Shown here: piece after piece, positions 23,216-35,049 of the stretch
Layout: each line of letters begins with the position of its first letter
Numbering within the stretch: the first letter of the stretch is position 1
Assembly (NCBI GenBank): GCA_037043455.1
Contig: JAWPHD010001225.1
Coordinates: 263,001-327,000, forward strand
Reading direction: 5' to 3'
Source of the DNA: Cyrtodaria siliqua
Lineage: Eukaryota; Mollusca; Bivalvia; Adapedonta; Hiatellidae
DNA length: 64,000 bases
The notes under the pieces: generated by a model
What the model was told of the DNA's origin: nothing
What the model saw: only the letters and a program-made list of their open reading frames with translations
Databases searched by the model: none
Translations under genes and position numbers: made by a program

Positions 23216-24650
23216 ATTTATATTTTAGTATTATAATGAAGTAAAGAAGTAAAGAAATTAAATATTTTCTATCATATCACTTGTAATTCATTTAAAATGC
23301 AAAGCTGATTGCCTTAACGGCATCTCCGAAGCGGTTTTAAGCCTGAATACAACTAAAACATGAACATAAATAGGGCCCATATGATAATCACTTGTAAAAT
23401 TTAAGTAAATATGACTTTTATATTATATTGTAGCATGGTCACTGAAATTCCCTTTGTAATAGATCAGGTGTAAATCGTTTAATTGAAAAAACTTGAATAT
23501 GTTCCCCTTAACATGTATAATAATGTATACCTAAGACCAAATCAAAACTAATCTGTATTTATACAGTATCTTTTAATTCTTCACTTTACCTTTATCGACG
23601 ACTACAGGTATGTGACTTGAACAAAGCCTCCACAAACTAACCTATTATTAAAAAATAGTCTACATATAACCCATGTGTTATGTGTTCGCTATATACCTCA
23701 TGATAAAGACTTTTTAAAAAAAAATATAGCTAAACAAAAACAAAGTCGTAATTAAAATGCATATCATAAATTTAAAGCGCATAAACACTCTGCTAGTGTC
23801 ACTGTTCTTTGACATCGGGTACCAAGTACATCGAACAATTTGTTCGGAAATCAATAAATCAGCACTTTACTACTGATACGTTCATTTATCAAAAAGATTG
23901 ATTACAATATTGTATTCGCCAGACTGGGCTGGGTTGTAAAACAAAGCCTTTAATCAGGACAATCGGTCCATAGTTCTGTATTGTAGTATAGTTTGACTAA
24001 CCAGATTTAATCAAACCGTCTTTCACGACGTTTTAACTGCTTATGTTACTTCATGGTAGACATTTCACACCTAGAATACATTTTACAAAACAATAACAAT
24101 ATCTTACACACCGTATACAAAAATTCATTGGTCGAGTTGTTATAATCTAAAAATTATAACCAATTATTTTGATCAACTACCGCCCAGTGTATCCATTATC
24201 AATAATTTATCTCGTAAAATGGCTTCATAATACCCGAGTGTTATAACCTAACGCTAATGCCGTCACGTTAAGAAGCCGTTATATGACGTTAGGGTGATGA
24301 ATAGAATCTCTCATTCGTGATAATTTATTATTGAATTACTCGTTGGTAAACGATTATATGACGCGCGACATGCCGTCGAATCATATCATGTATACCAACC
24401 CCTACAACAAATAATGCATAAGCAGTCATGTAAGGTAAGACAGTTTAAAAGGTATAAGCATGAATGTTGGCATATAACTGCCATAAGCATGTATACCAAG
24501 CTAACCACTAGCTGTCAATATGTTGTTAAACAATATGTTGTTAAATCAACGAGGCAACAGCAGATGATGATGGGACAAATGTATCCCTAAACAAAAATCT
24601 CCACCCACTGTATGTGGCCACGTGCAAATATGTAGTCGAAACAAAGTTAA
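23216..24650. other. gene-free AT-rich sequence
   Basis: No strong exon. A 35-nt splice-bounded stretch at about 23434-23470 is the only exon-like signal and is too short to call. Confidence 0.4.
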
Positions 24651-24849
24651 CCCTTAACCCGCTAAGCACCACTATAATAGCCGTTGCGTCGATTGTAAAC
24701 CCAGTCCTCGAGTAACTCGTAGACTGATCAGGGTTTAAAATGTCCGGCTGCTGATCAGTCATTCCCCCCGCCCCGCCCCCGCCCCCCAAAAAAAACCACA
24801 CACCCCTTTGTCACATAAATGGAATTATATATATGTATCGGGTTAAGTG
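24651..24849. mobile_element. piggyBac-type MITE, copy 1
   Basis: TTAA (24647-24650), then CCCTTAACCCGCTAAGC at the left end and CGGGTTAAGTG before TTAA (24850-24853) at the right. A relative at 61797-61974 shares the ends and the block GCTGATCAGTC. Copy 1 carries an extra C-rich tract (about 24765-24787). Confidence 0.75.
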
Positions 24850-25439
24850 TTAATTATGAAGTCAAGTTAACTATAGCTTAACTGTAAAAGTTACTTTCAG
24901 CTCATGAAGCCTAATAAACTCAGAACATTTGAAAACGCAACACTTGGTACCTTTTTAATTCCATGAGATGTTAAAGATGTTTTAACGGAAAGAAGTAGAG
25001 CAAATATTATGCAACTGTGTATCGCCATATGTTAACCTTTGGGGGAAAGATACTTGTGTACTAACATAAAATACAATCTTGATTTGAAAAAACAAACAGC
25101 GGACTAAAAATAATCGAAAATCAAAAATGTTGCGCTTTTAAATGTACTGAGAATAAGTCTGTGTGGCTTTAAAATTACATCACAATGTACGAGTATTAAC
25201 TTTCATACCCCATCCAACCCTTTCTCGAAGAAGCGAAAACGGGATTGGCTGGGGGTATGATATAAAACCTTAATTTCGGCTTAAAAAAATTGCATATTGT
25301 AAAATTAAAACATTTAATAGGTAATTTTAATCAGATGATCGCATTTTTTCAGTAAAAATATTTGTAAATGTGCATTATTGTCGAAATATCCGTTATAAAA
25401 TCTTGGTAATATAAGCTTTCCCATCGCTTAATGGAATTA
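24850..25439. other. gene-free sequence
   Basis: A good-looking acceptor (TTACTTTCAG, about 24899) opens a short frame of about 20 codons that ends at a stop. This is insufficient for a gene call. Confidence 0.35.
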
Positions 25440-25981
25440 AGGTGGGACCACGTAATGAGAATACCGCTTAAGGCGGTGCTAGGGGCGTGAAAGGTGTTGC
25501 AGCTGATACTACCTCTCTTGAACGTGCTCGATAAAACCGCGTCAGGTTCTTTTAGCTTGTTCCCCGTGTGGTTGCCGGGGTAGAATACAACCACTGCAAA
25601 TCCCGCTAGAGGCAGAGGGATAGAACCCCCCCCCCCCCCCCACCACCACCACCACACACACACACACACACACACACACACCAACCCCCACTTCATGTTC
25701 ATTTTCATTTTTTGTCATGCTTATTCAAGGTTTTCTGAAACCGCATATGCAAATGTGGAAACGTGGTTCCATCGTAAATTGTGTAAACGTAGCTCCATCT
25801 TAAATGGAGTGTCTACGATAGATTTTGCAGCAACTCTGCAGGTTAAACGATTCTAGGCCCATTCTCCATATATTATCTAGAAGTAAATGGAGGATGAGCC
25901 TGGCATTTCATCCCTGTTTGACTCCATATAACCTTTCTTGTGTTGGTGCGCCGTAAAACCACAATTCAATTCAATTCAATT
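25440..25981 (+). mobile_element. retroposon family P, long copy with internal microsatellites
   Basis: Runs from about GGGACCACGTAATGAGAATA to an AATTC tail at 25981, with GTGTGGTTGCCGGGG and TGTTGGTGCGCCGTAAAACC as landmarks. It is the longest copy here. A C16 run, (CCA)n and (CA)n are embedded at 25626-25681. Confidence 0.7.
25626..25681 (+). repeat. poly-C / (ACC)n / (CA)n compound microsatellite
   Basis: About 16 C, then about 4 ACC units, then about 14 CA units, inside the family P retroposon. The 53 kb copy has only CCCCCC at the same place. Confidence 0.9.
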
Positions 25982-26479
25982 ATTTTAGCTTGCGTGTGTT
26001 ACTTCTAAGAGACCCCTTTACACCCACACATAAATATAATCCGTACCGAATACAAATCTGATTATGTGGACCAGAAATTATGATAAAATATTACCGAAAT
26101 CAGATCGTTTATAACCACTTACTTTTGTATATTCAGTTTATTTGATAGCATGTTTTATGAATTAAGTATTTACTTTAATCGTCTTAACCCTCATATTTAT
26201 TGATAAAACGCTAAGTATAGTTTGTGTGGTCGTTTAATCACGCATGCAGATATGTCAGTTTAATATCATATGTTAATGTGTTTATAAAAGGCATGGAATA
26301 GAAGCGATTTTTTTTTCAATTCAAAGCATTCGATGAAAAAAAAAAAAGGCATGAAACCGACAGAAAAAATAAAAGGTATGAAACCATTTAAGATAAAAAG
26401 ACAAACCGTCCGAAACATTTTACAAAATTAAACTTGAATAAATGTCAGTTAATTAATTTACAAGAATAAAGGACTTAGA
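25982..26479. other. gene-free AT-rich sequence
   Basis: Nothing recognisable. Confidence 0.4.
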
Positions 26480-26567
26480 CAGAACCGTGTAAATAATAAT
26501 AACAGAACCGTGTAAATAATAATAATAATAACAATACTACTACTAATAATAATAACAGAACCGTGTA

Positions 26568-26601
<34 letters not shown>

Positions 26602-26602
26602 A
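26480..26602 (+). repeat. compound repeat: AACAGAACCGTGTAAATAAT units plus (AAT)n
   Basis: The phrase AGAACCGTGTAAATAATAAT occurs three times, each followed by a longer AAT run, the last of about 10 units. Confidence 0.85.
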
Positions 26603-26875
26603 TAAAAATTAATATATAGATTTAATATAATAATAACGACCATGGTGATCAGTGATCACGTATTAAGTCACAAATATAGTAATATATAAACAGAACATAC
26701 AAAATAAGCTCTGTGTTTTACAGATGTGATGAACAATTTATCTTACCCACGGGTGGGTAGAAAGAGTGCTTTCAACAATGACATAGTCAGATTTACGTAT
26801 TTAGCCTATGTATATTCATATATTCATGATCATTTATATGTTATACATATATTGCCTATTAATGCTGCGTTATTG

Positions 26876-27147
26876 TTAGGGAATTAACCTGTCGGGATAT
26901 CTTTATTTACACTGTTCCCTTTTATTGGGATGACAATAGGGTAAGAGTGGCGTTTGGTGCACCCTAGAACCTGGTTTAAACCCCCAGCGGCCATGTTTGC
27001 CACTGACCTTTCCACTATTGTCAATCCCTTATATTTGTGATGTCATATCTTGCCATTTATTTATCTTTATAATTATTGTTTGTTTCTATACGTGTTTTTA
27101 GTTGATTGTAGTCCTTGAATTTTACATTTCCTGTTCGACTTGTTTAT
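26876..27147 (+). mobile_element. dispersed repeat family Q, plus copy
   Basis: Near full length and uninterrupted. It reads TTTACACTGTTCCC, TTGGTGCACCCTAGAACC and CCTGTTCGACTT in order, and defines the unbroken structure of the family. Confidence 0.75.
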
Positions 27148-27355
27148 CTACTTTTGCTATATTAATATTGTTGATATTAGTATAATATTGATATTTATTT
27201 ATTACCAATTCAAATGTCATGTTTATCTTATCGCACACAACAATTTAAAGGAAAAAGAAAAAGCAAAGTATATGTTTTCCCCTCGTAAAATTATTTAAAG
27301 TCAATATTAGTTTCGATTGATTGAATGCGATACACGATTTGTTATTTACATTTAG

Positions 27356-27402
27356 TCGCTGCATTATTTATAGATTATTTTGGTTTCAAGTTTGACAGAA
27401 AG
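27356..27402 (+). CDS. candidate internal exon (47 nt)
   Basis: Preceded by TTGTTATTTACATTTAG and followed by GTAAGT. After two nucleotides that would complete a split codon it reads AALFIDYFGFKFDRK and ends in phase 0. The entry phase agrees with the exit phase of 22948-23002. A polypyrimidine acceptor at 27627 (TCTTTCCACCTCGTAG) opens a 20-codon frame beginning RYDYFNPCTFAQ and ending at 27690. Family unknown. Confidence 0.2.
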
Positions 27403-28315
27403 GTAAGTTATGCATGTGAACGGATAAGAGTGGTATATACATTTACCATTTGACGGATGATTACGGTCGTAAATTTCGTTTTCGATAATGGTTATTATCG
27501 TTATATAAGATATTGGCCAATGTTTCCTTGTTTGTATTGAAAGACGGAAGTATCCTGCTTCGAAGTTTGACTGATCTTATACATAAAATGTATTCTTAAT
27601 ATTCCTATAATCTTTCCACCTCGTAGAGATATGACTATTTTAATCCATGTACATTTGCACAAGAGATACGTATAACAAACTGTTCATGACTATGCTACAA
27701 AGTCAACAGTTCAAGCACCTAATAATTTTCCTTCATTCCAGTTGCATACAGAGTCGTCATGGAATAGTTAAACACATAGATAAACACGACCAAGAGATAT
27801 CAACAGATAATGCATACACAAAAATCGAATAGAAATATTGTTGAAAAGACGTGCAGAAAATGCATAATTTCGTCACTAGAGAAGAAATAAAACTACCACA
27901 AGAATGATGACCTTACATAAAACGCAGCGGTAATAGCCATATAACGTGACTACAGATATTCAACTGTATAGTGTTACGTACAACTAATATTATCTATACC
28001 ATTGCTTGAAGGTTCTTGTGTTGCATCTTCCTGCATTTGCGTAACGAAGACACATGGGAGACAATGTCCAGACAGACACATTGAACTGTGTGAGAAGTAA
28101 GAAATTAATCCTAAGACCTGTTGATTCGGCATAATATTACGCCTGACACTCTAAAAACCAATCTCAACATTAGGAAAAGCACGCTCATTTGTTTTGCTTT
28201 AAATGAAGCAGGGGCACCTGATTTGCGGGCGATACGGTCTTACATAACAAGAAAACTAATTCTGACATCCGACTCCTCATCCGACATCATCTGTTATATT
28301 GCCAATTAATGTTGC
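27403..28315. other. mostly gene-free; weak exon-like segments
   Basis: Contains the possible terminal exon at 27628-27690 and an overlapping open frame to 27832 in another phase. A cysteine-rich open stretch at about 28013-28096 ends at TAA. None is supported by a family match. Confidence 0.3.
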
Positions 28316-28592
28316 CTTGTTTGTTAGAGAATATAACCTGGTGGGTATTGCTTTATTTACACTGTCCCGTTTTATTGGGATGTAATATGGTAACAGTGAG
28401 GTTTGAGGCACCAAGAACCTGGTTTAAACCCACAGCGGCCTTTTTCCCCACTGACCCTTCCAACGCGATAACCCTATTATCACCCCGTTTGTGTTTGTGA
28501 TGTCACGTGCCTTGCTTCGTATTGACGTTGCATACGTGTTTTTGATTGATTGTGTTCTGTGAAAGCTACATTTCCTGTTCGATTTTTATACC
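28316..28592 (+). mobile_element. dispersed repeat family Q, plus copy
   Basis: Colinear with 26876-27147, more diverged; ends TTTCCTGTTCGATTTTTATA. Confidence 0.7.
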
Positions 28593-28945
28593 TAATTTCA
28601 AGGCAATAATGTATTAAAATACAAGAAATAAACATAATGATAATGTATATGTTAACATCATTTTTATATAAATCGAATTAAAAGGAATTATCAATGTAAA
28701 CATATCAAAAACGGTTTAAAGTATTAAATCGCACACTGTTGACTAGTTTGTACAAATCTCGTATATATACTATAGACAATATGAAATATATATAAATGTA
28801 TATGTATACAGCTAATCTATAATCTTGTATTAATAATAAATCGGTATAAAAATAACCGGACCTAAAACGGTAAGTTACTTAGCCTTGCAGAAGAAGAATA
28901 AATGTTATTCTAGGATGGGCCAATAGCGTCTATTTAAGAGATAAC
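28593..28945. other. gene-free AT-rich sequence
   Basis: Nothing recognisable. Confidence 0.4.
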
Positions 28946-29101
28946 ATATTTCCAACGGGTTTATATTGTCCCAGATCAAAACCCGGTGTGCGGGAATTGA
29001 AGACCATCGATACCAAGGGCAGTAGGCCCGCGGTTTCGATGTTTTTCAAGTTCCAACCACCAGAGTTTTGATCTCACACAATATAAACCCGCTGGAAATA
29101 T
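28946..29101. mobile_element. small foldback MITE
   Basis: Inverted arms of about 37 bp. The left arm has ATATTTCCAACGGGTTTATA and the right arm reads inwards as ATATTTCCAGCGGGTTTATA, both leading to AGATCAAAAC. A non-palindromic centre of about 70 bp lies between them. The target duplication is not clear. Confidence 0.65.
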
Positions 29102-31018
29102 TTTATTTTTTATCTGACATGGATTTTTATGTATTTTATACGCACATTTTCGAGAGATTGAACGTAACACATTCTCACAACTGACATTGTACGTCCATCT
29201 CTCAGCGCCAAACGAAGAAAATATACAGCTTTATCGTGTTTTTGTTGTTTGAACGTTGCCTGAAAATAACGTATTCGTTGTTTTGGATGTTTTCCGACCT
29301 TGAAAATCGTTTAAAATGACGTTCTAACGGTTGAAGGACGTGACGTCAGTGGTTTATATTGCTTTTTTAAATATTCCTCAATAGCCAATCAGCATTGAAT
29401 ATTTTCATGAACCATGTTAGATACATGAATTAACTGAAGGTGTAGCACACCCATTGCAACACAGGAAGTGTCGGCCTGGGGTAGACCCATTGCAACACAG
29501 GAAGTGTCGGCCTGAGGTATCGCATAATGGCGCCAATAAATAATTCTCATTTCTTTTTGTAAAAAAAGGCATTTTCACTAATTTAAAGTACTATTTTTGG
29601 TTTATATCACATTGTTGATCTATTTGTTACATTTTTCAAGCATTGTAATGTTAAAATTGTGAGTTTTAACTTTATTTTGCTTATATGGAAATGAGTGTAT
29701 GAATACAATATTTTGGCATCTCTGTGTTTATGTTTTTAAAGGGACCATTAGTTCTTTCTTAGAAGATACATGACCCCCATTTTTCTGTGGATTTTTTGGC
29801 AGCATATGTGTCATTTGCGATGAGAATGTAAGTTATTCATTTTTAATTTGGGCTTAGATATGAATGACAACATGGCATATAAATTTTAATTCACACACAA
29901 CTCAATGCAACAATCAATGGGCGTGTTACACCTGAAAGACTCATGAGCACGCCAAGACAGATGCAATGACTCAACAGTGGCATAATTCTCATCAGCTACC
30001 TGCACTTAAGAGAAAAAACTATACTAAACAAAAAAAAGGTTAGCACAACTTTTTAGAAACATATACCAAACATATGAACATTGATATAATTATTTGAAGA
30101 TATTATACATGCCTGGTAATACCGTGATTGTCAAAAAAAATGTTTTTTCATTAAATTTTTTAGCGAAGTATCAGAATTACCGCCCATATATTAAAAACAA
30201 TTTATTTCATTATGCAAACGTGTTGCTGTGAACACATTTAATGTTTGGTATTGACAGCAATTCAGTGTCCATTTTGTCGTTGTTTAAAAAATGCTGAAAT
30301 GTGTTCACAAATGATTGTTTATCTCAAACAAAACATTCCAAATTTCGTAATTTTAAAATTACCTCATTTTTCATTGAAATGAGAACGATTTTCGATAACC
30401 TATCAAATTTGTGTTCCCATCATATTTGCTTTATTTTTATCACAGTCTTTGTTTACAAATCACTTTGCAGTATTATTATTGGTCGTATCCATATCAAGTT
30501 ATCACTTACACCGAACATACATGACTGTGTATCTCGTCTATGGAAATGACATGCATTTTATCTGCTAAATTTATTTTTCTCAGTATAATAGGTAAACTGT
30601 ATGAGTTCAGGCAGTCACGAGACACGTTCTGCGTTAAAGGGACACACGACAAACATGAATTAGTATCAAGAATTAAAAATAGAACATCAATTTATTGATC
30701 TATTACAATTTTGACTTTAAACAAGCTTGAAGCAAGTAAAAAGACATCGTAATACAATTCGGAGTATTTAATGTATTCTACCACATGTTTAAACGTTTCA
30801 TTGATTCAATATAATTAACAATTAGTTATTGGCAACACATTTTGCTTTGAAAGTTTGAACTATTCAACAAGTATTAAAGCGTCCCTCGAGTTTTCTGGTC
30901 GTACCCTAGATTGGTTTTCTCTCTGACTGCAACTGCTGTGGTTGTTCAGTACAATTATTGATACATCCTGAGTTGTTTCTAATTATCTTTTTTATATATC
31001 TAATTCCTCTGGATGTGG
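29102..31018. other. gene-free sequence with a short duplication
   Basis: A 36-bp direct duplication (CCCATTGCAACACAGGAAGT, 29450 and 29486) is the only distinct structure. A weak resemblance of 30290-30600 to the 813-1372 repeat was noted. Confidence 0.4.
29450..29515 (+). repeat. 36-bp tandem duplication
   Basis: Two near-identical units containing GGAAGTGTCGGCCTG.GGTA. Confidence 0.85.
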
Positions 31019-31215
31019 ACTTTATTGTTAGAGATTTCCTTTAGATGGGATGTACTTTGATTTACACTGTCTTGTAAATTTGAGCACTGAAGACAGGATA
31101 ATGGCGAGGTTGTCTAGACTTAAAATCGATTTAAGCTAACCAGTAGGCCTTATTGACCGTTCCAAGTCGTTAATCCTGTCCTCACCACTCCTTCTGTTCT
31201 GCATTATCTTTGTCA
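31019..31215 (+). mobile_element. diverged family Q relative
   Basis: Keeps the order TTTACACTGTC, a short block with AGACAGGATAATGGCGAGG, and TTGACCGTTCCAAGTCGTTAA. It abuts the 32-bp minisatellite. Confidence 0.45.
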
Positions 31216-31240
31216 TTGTATAGTTAATCTTCTCTTTGTT

Positions 31241-31709
31241 TGTGGTACAGTATGGATCTACGGTGCCACTGCGGTGGTACAGTGTGGATCTACGGTGCCA
31301 CTGCGGTGGTACAGTGTGGATCTACGGGTACAGTGTGGATCTACGGTGCCACTGCGGTGGTACAGTGTGGATCTACGGTGCCACTGCGGTGGTACAGTGT
31401 GGATCTACGGTGCCACTGCTGTGGTACAGTGTGGATCTACGGTGCCACTGCTGTGGTACAGTGTGGATCTACAGTGCCACTGCTGTGGTACAGTGTGGAT
31501 CTACAGTGCCACTGCTGTGGTACATTGTGGATCTACGGTGCCACTGCTGTGGTACAGTGTGGATCTACGGTGCCACTGCGGTGGTACAGTGTGGATCTAC
31601 GGTGCCACTGCTGTGGTACAGTGTGGATCTACAGTGCCACTGCGGTGGTACAGTGTGGATCTACGGTGCCACTGCGGTGGTACAGTGCAGACCTGTGGTG
31701 CCACTGCGA
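31241..31709 (+). repeat. 32-bp minisatellite, about 14 copies, open in all three forward frames
   Basis: The unit is built on GGATCTACGGTGCCACTGC and GTGGTACAGT. Variants are C.G/C.T in the GCGGTGG/GCTGTGG core. One shortened unit occurs near 31321-31337. No stop codon occurs in any forward frame, so 160-171-codon frames span the array. This follows from the unit sequence and is not evidence of a protein. Confidence 0.95.
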
Positions 31710-32717
31710 TTGGGTGCTGTGATTTCTATAGGACCATTTTTCTCATTTTAGTTATGATTTGCAAATACGCAAATTATGTATAAAATCAAATGGGACGCCG
31801 CGAAGTTTAAACAAAACCTAGATAGCCGTGCATTTCTAAATGATACACCACTTTGAGGTACGCCCAAGGTATCCGCAGAAAGAAGTTAAAAAATGGTACG
31901 AGGTAATAAATTTATTAAAAAATAGTAACGCCCACCCAGTGCATGTCAATATAGGTGAATGTATAACAGAGAAAAAGTGGATATAACATGTATGTACATA
32001 CATGAAGAGAATACAACAACGTCATCGATCCAACGTGAATCATACAAGCAAGTAAAATCGGTGTTTGAAAACAGTATATAAGTACATGTATTGTAAAAGT
32101 AAATTCTGTTTAATCAAGTATAAAAAGTGAAGCTACAACAAACATTGCTTATGTACATAAGTACTAATGCTCACCTTACCTTAAGTTATTCATCAAATAT
32201 GCTTAGTGTAACATAACCTTAATTTAGCATTATAGCTCAGGTTTATATTACTGGTATATACCCAATGCAATCAAATGCTCCCCGACCTGGAAAAATGCTT
32301 AGAATGCACGCATGTTGTTTGACTCTGCCGAGCTAACAGAACTGGTCAAGGTCGTTGATTGCCCCAACCAATGTTCACTTACGATTAAAAAGAATAAAAA
32401 AATACTTACTTATTTCAGTGTGCCGGTCATTCTGACGACTACGGTGGCAATAAAATCATAAAATGTCCATTTCTTCCTATTGAACCTCACAGTATTTAAA
32501 TCAAGACTGGAGAGTTTATGTTTAGTTTATAGCATTATAAGTGCTAAACCAGGTATGTACGGTGTATATATTAGTGTATTAGTGTACATATTTAGACTGA
32601 ATTGATTGGGACCAAGCCCAACAGTTATCGTGAAGCGTGAACGACACATTTCAATAAGTGTACTGGCCTTAATGACAATCTTTGACTAAAATTATGTCAA
32701 GTGTAATGTAACACTTC
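31710..32717. other. gene-free sequence
   Basis: Nothing recognisable. A minus-strand GTAAGT near 32402 has no convincing exon upstream. Confidence 0.4.
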
Positions 32718-33930
32718 CGTAAGTAAGTTTCTATAAGTTAACATTATATTAGTAAGTAAGTTTCTAGAAGTTAACACTATATTAGTAAGTCAGTTTCTAT
32801 AAGTTAACATTATATTAGTAAGTCAGTTTCTATAAGTTAACATTATATTAGTAAGTCCGTTTCTATAAGTTAATTATATATTAGTAAGTCAGTTCCTATA
32901 AGTTAACATTATATTAGTAAGTCAGTTTCTATAAGTTAACATTATATTAGTAAGTCAGTTTCTATACGTTAATTATATATTAGTAAGTCAGTTCCTATAA
33001 GTTAACATTATATTAGTAAGTCAGTTTCTATAAGTTAACATTATATTAGTAAGTCAGTTCCTATAAATTAACATTATATTAGTAAGTCAGTTTCTATAAG
33101 TTAATTATATATTAGTAAGTCAGTTCCTATAAGTTACCATTATATTAGTAAGTCAGTTCCTATAAATTAACATCATATTAGTAAGTCAGTTTCTATAAGT
33201 TAACATTATATTAGTAAGTCAGTTCCTATAAATTAACATTATATTAGTAAGTCAGTTTCTATAAGTTAATTATATATTAGTAAGTCAGTTCCTATAAGTT
33301 AACATTATATTAGTAAGTCAGTTCCTATAAATTAACATTATATTAGTAAGTCAGTTCCTATACATTAACATTATATTAGTAAGTCAGTTTCTATAAGTTA
33401 ATTATATATTAGTAAGTCAGTTCCTATAAATTAACATTATATTAGTAAGTCAGTTTCTGTAAGTTAATTATATTAGTAAGACAGTTCATATAAGTTAACA
33501 TTATATTAGTAAGTCAGTTCACATAAGTTTAACATTATATTAGTAAGTCAGTTCCTAAAGTTAACATTATATTAGTAAGTCAGTTCCTATAAATTAATTA
33601 TATTAGTAAGTCAGTTCCTATAAGTTAACATTATATTAGTAAGTCAGTTTCTATAAGTTAACATTATATTAGTAAGTCAGTTTCTATAAATTAATTATAT
33701 TAGTAAGTCAGTTCCTATAAGTTAACATTATATTAGTAAGTCAGTTTCTATAAGTTAACATTATATTAGTAAGTCAGTTTCTATAAGTTAACATTATATT
33801 AGTAAGTCAGTTTCTATAAATTAATTATATTAGTAAGTCAGTTCCTATAAGTTAACATTATATTAGTAAGTCAGTTTCTATAAGTTAATTATATAAGTAA
33901 GTCAGTTTCTATACGTTAACATTACATTAG
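32718..33930 (+). repeat. 31-33-bp AT-rich minisatellite, about 1.2 kb
   Basis: The unit is TTAGTAAGTCAGTTTCTATA followed by AGTTAACATTATA. Two alternating variants (AACATTATA or AATTATATA before TTAGTAAGTC, and TTTCTATA or TTCCTATA) recur in mixed order over roughly 37 copies. Confidence 0.95.
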
Positions 33931-34290
33931 AATAAACAGATCATCTAAGATAAACACTCTGCGAATATATCTGTGTTTGTATAAATCGTTCTCAGGCTAC
34001 ATTTCAGTATGTATGTTCTTTTTGTTTGTTTTTGAATTGTACAAAAACAAAGCTAATGCATTATGTCAAGCTTTGCACAGCATAGAAATATAACTTCGGT
34101 ATAAATATAGGAACGCCAAAAATCTCTATTTTCCCATTTAAGCGTATTTGCTATACATTATATTTCACATGCATGATCTAACAAAAGAAACAATAAATAA
34201 TAATACGCTGCTACTAGAATATACAACGAAGCAACGTACCTTATGACTGTAATTACGACCAGATTACTTCTAAAACAAATTCAGTGTGTA
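33931..34290. other. gene-free AT-rich spacer
   Basis: Nothing recognisable. Confidence 0.4.
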
Positions 34291-34408
34291 TTATTGGACT
34301 CGTCTCATTATTCTACTCGTCTCATTATTAGACTCGTCTCATTATTCTACTCGTCTCATTATTGGACTCGTCTCATTATTCTACTCGTCTCATTATTGGA
34401 CTCGTCTC
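34291..34408 (+). repeat. 17-bp tandem repeat with 34-bp alternation
   Basis: The unit is ACTCGTCTCATTATTCT alternating with ...ATTATTGG/AG, about 7 copies, so the true period is 34 bp. Confidence 0.9.
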
Positions 34409-35049
34409 TCAATTTCGAATAAATTGCGGAGAGAACGGAAACACACACCTTCATGCGCGAGAACGCACGCATGCGCGCCCTTACGCACGCATAGTCACAT
34501 GGCTGTATACAATATTATTTAGATAACTCATGTACGATGTTGATCAAAATACGCAAAGCAGGTACTTGACCTTAATTATGCCGCGAAATATTGACAACTT
34601 GATTAATTATCGAAACAGGTGCATAATTAGCAGTTAAATATAGATAATGTGTCATGAGCCTGAAGTGTATGCATCGACTAATAGCGCACCTGTATTAGTA
34701 TGTTTCAAAAACGATTGCTAAATCTTTTATAAACAGCTATACCCTTGATAACTATCTTCGTATCTATGCATTCATAAACTTATTACGTTTTCTTTATATA
34801 TACATCCATAACCTTGTTACGTTTAATATGTATGGCTCGTTAGGTCAAAGAATAATGCTTATCTAACCAGAATAACTATGCATTATGCTATTTTCTTGCA
34901 CGTTTCCCGAATAGTTATATACCCAAGTCGTGAAGCCGCAAGTTAGTTTATCACTCGTCATTTGCCTCGTTACCTAAGTGTCCTAAACCAGCATTGAATG
35001 CTATATATGTCATCCCGTACTATTAAACGCGTTCGTTGCTTTTTATGGG
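34409..35049. other. gene-free sequence
   Basis: Nothing recognisable apart from an ACGCA-rich patch at about 34440-34500. Confidence 0.4.

Noticed and set aside
28013..28096. cysteine-rich plus-strand stretch resembling the end of an EGF-like module
   Set aside because: Only about 28 codons, acceptor is poor and the spacing does not complete an EGF pattern.
30290..30600. possible third copy of the 813-1372 / 45372-45929 repeat
   Set aside because: Only short phrases match (GCTAAATTTATTTTTCTCAG); colinearity is not convincing by eye.
31236..31783. three overlapping 160-171-codon frames
   Set aside because: All three forward frames of a 32-bp minisatellite are open; no basis to prefer one as a protein.
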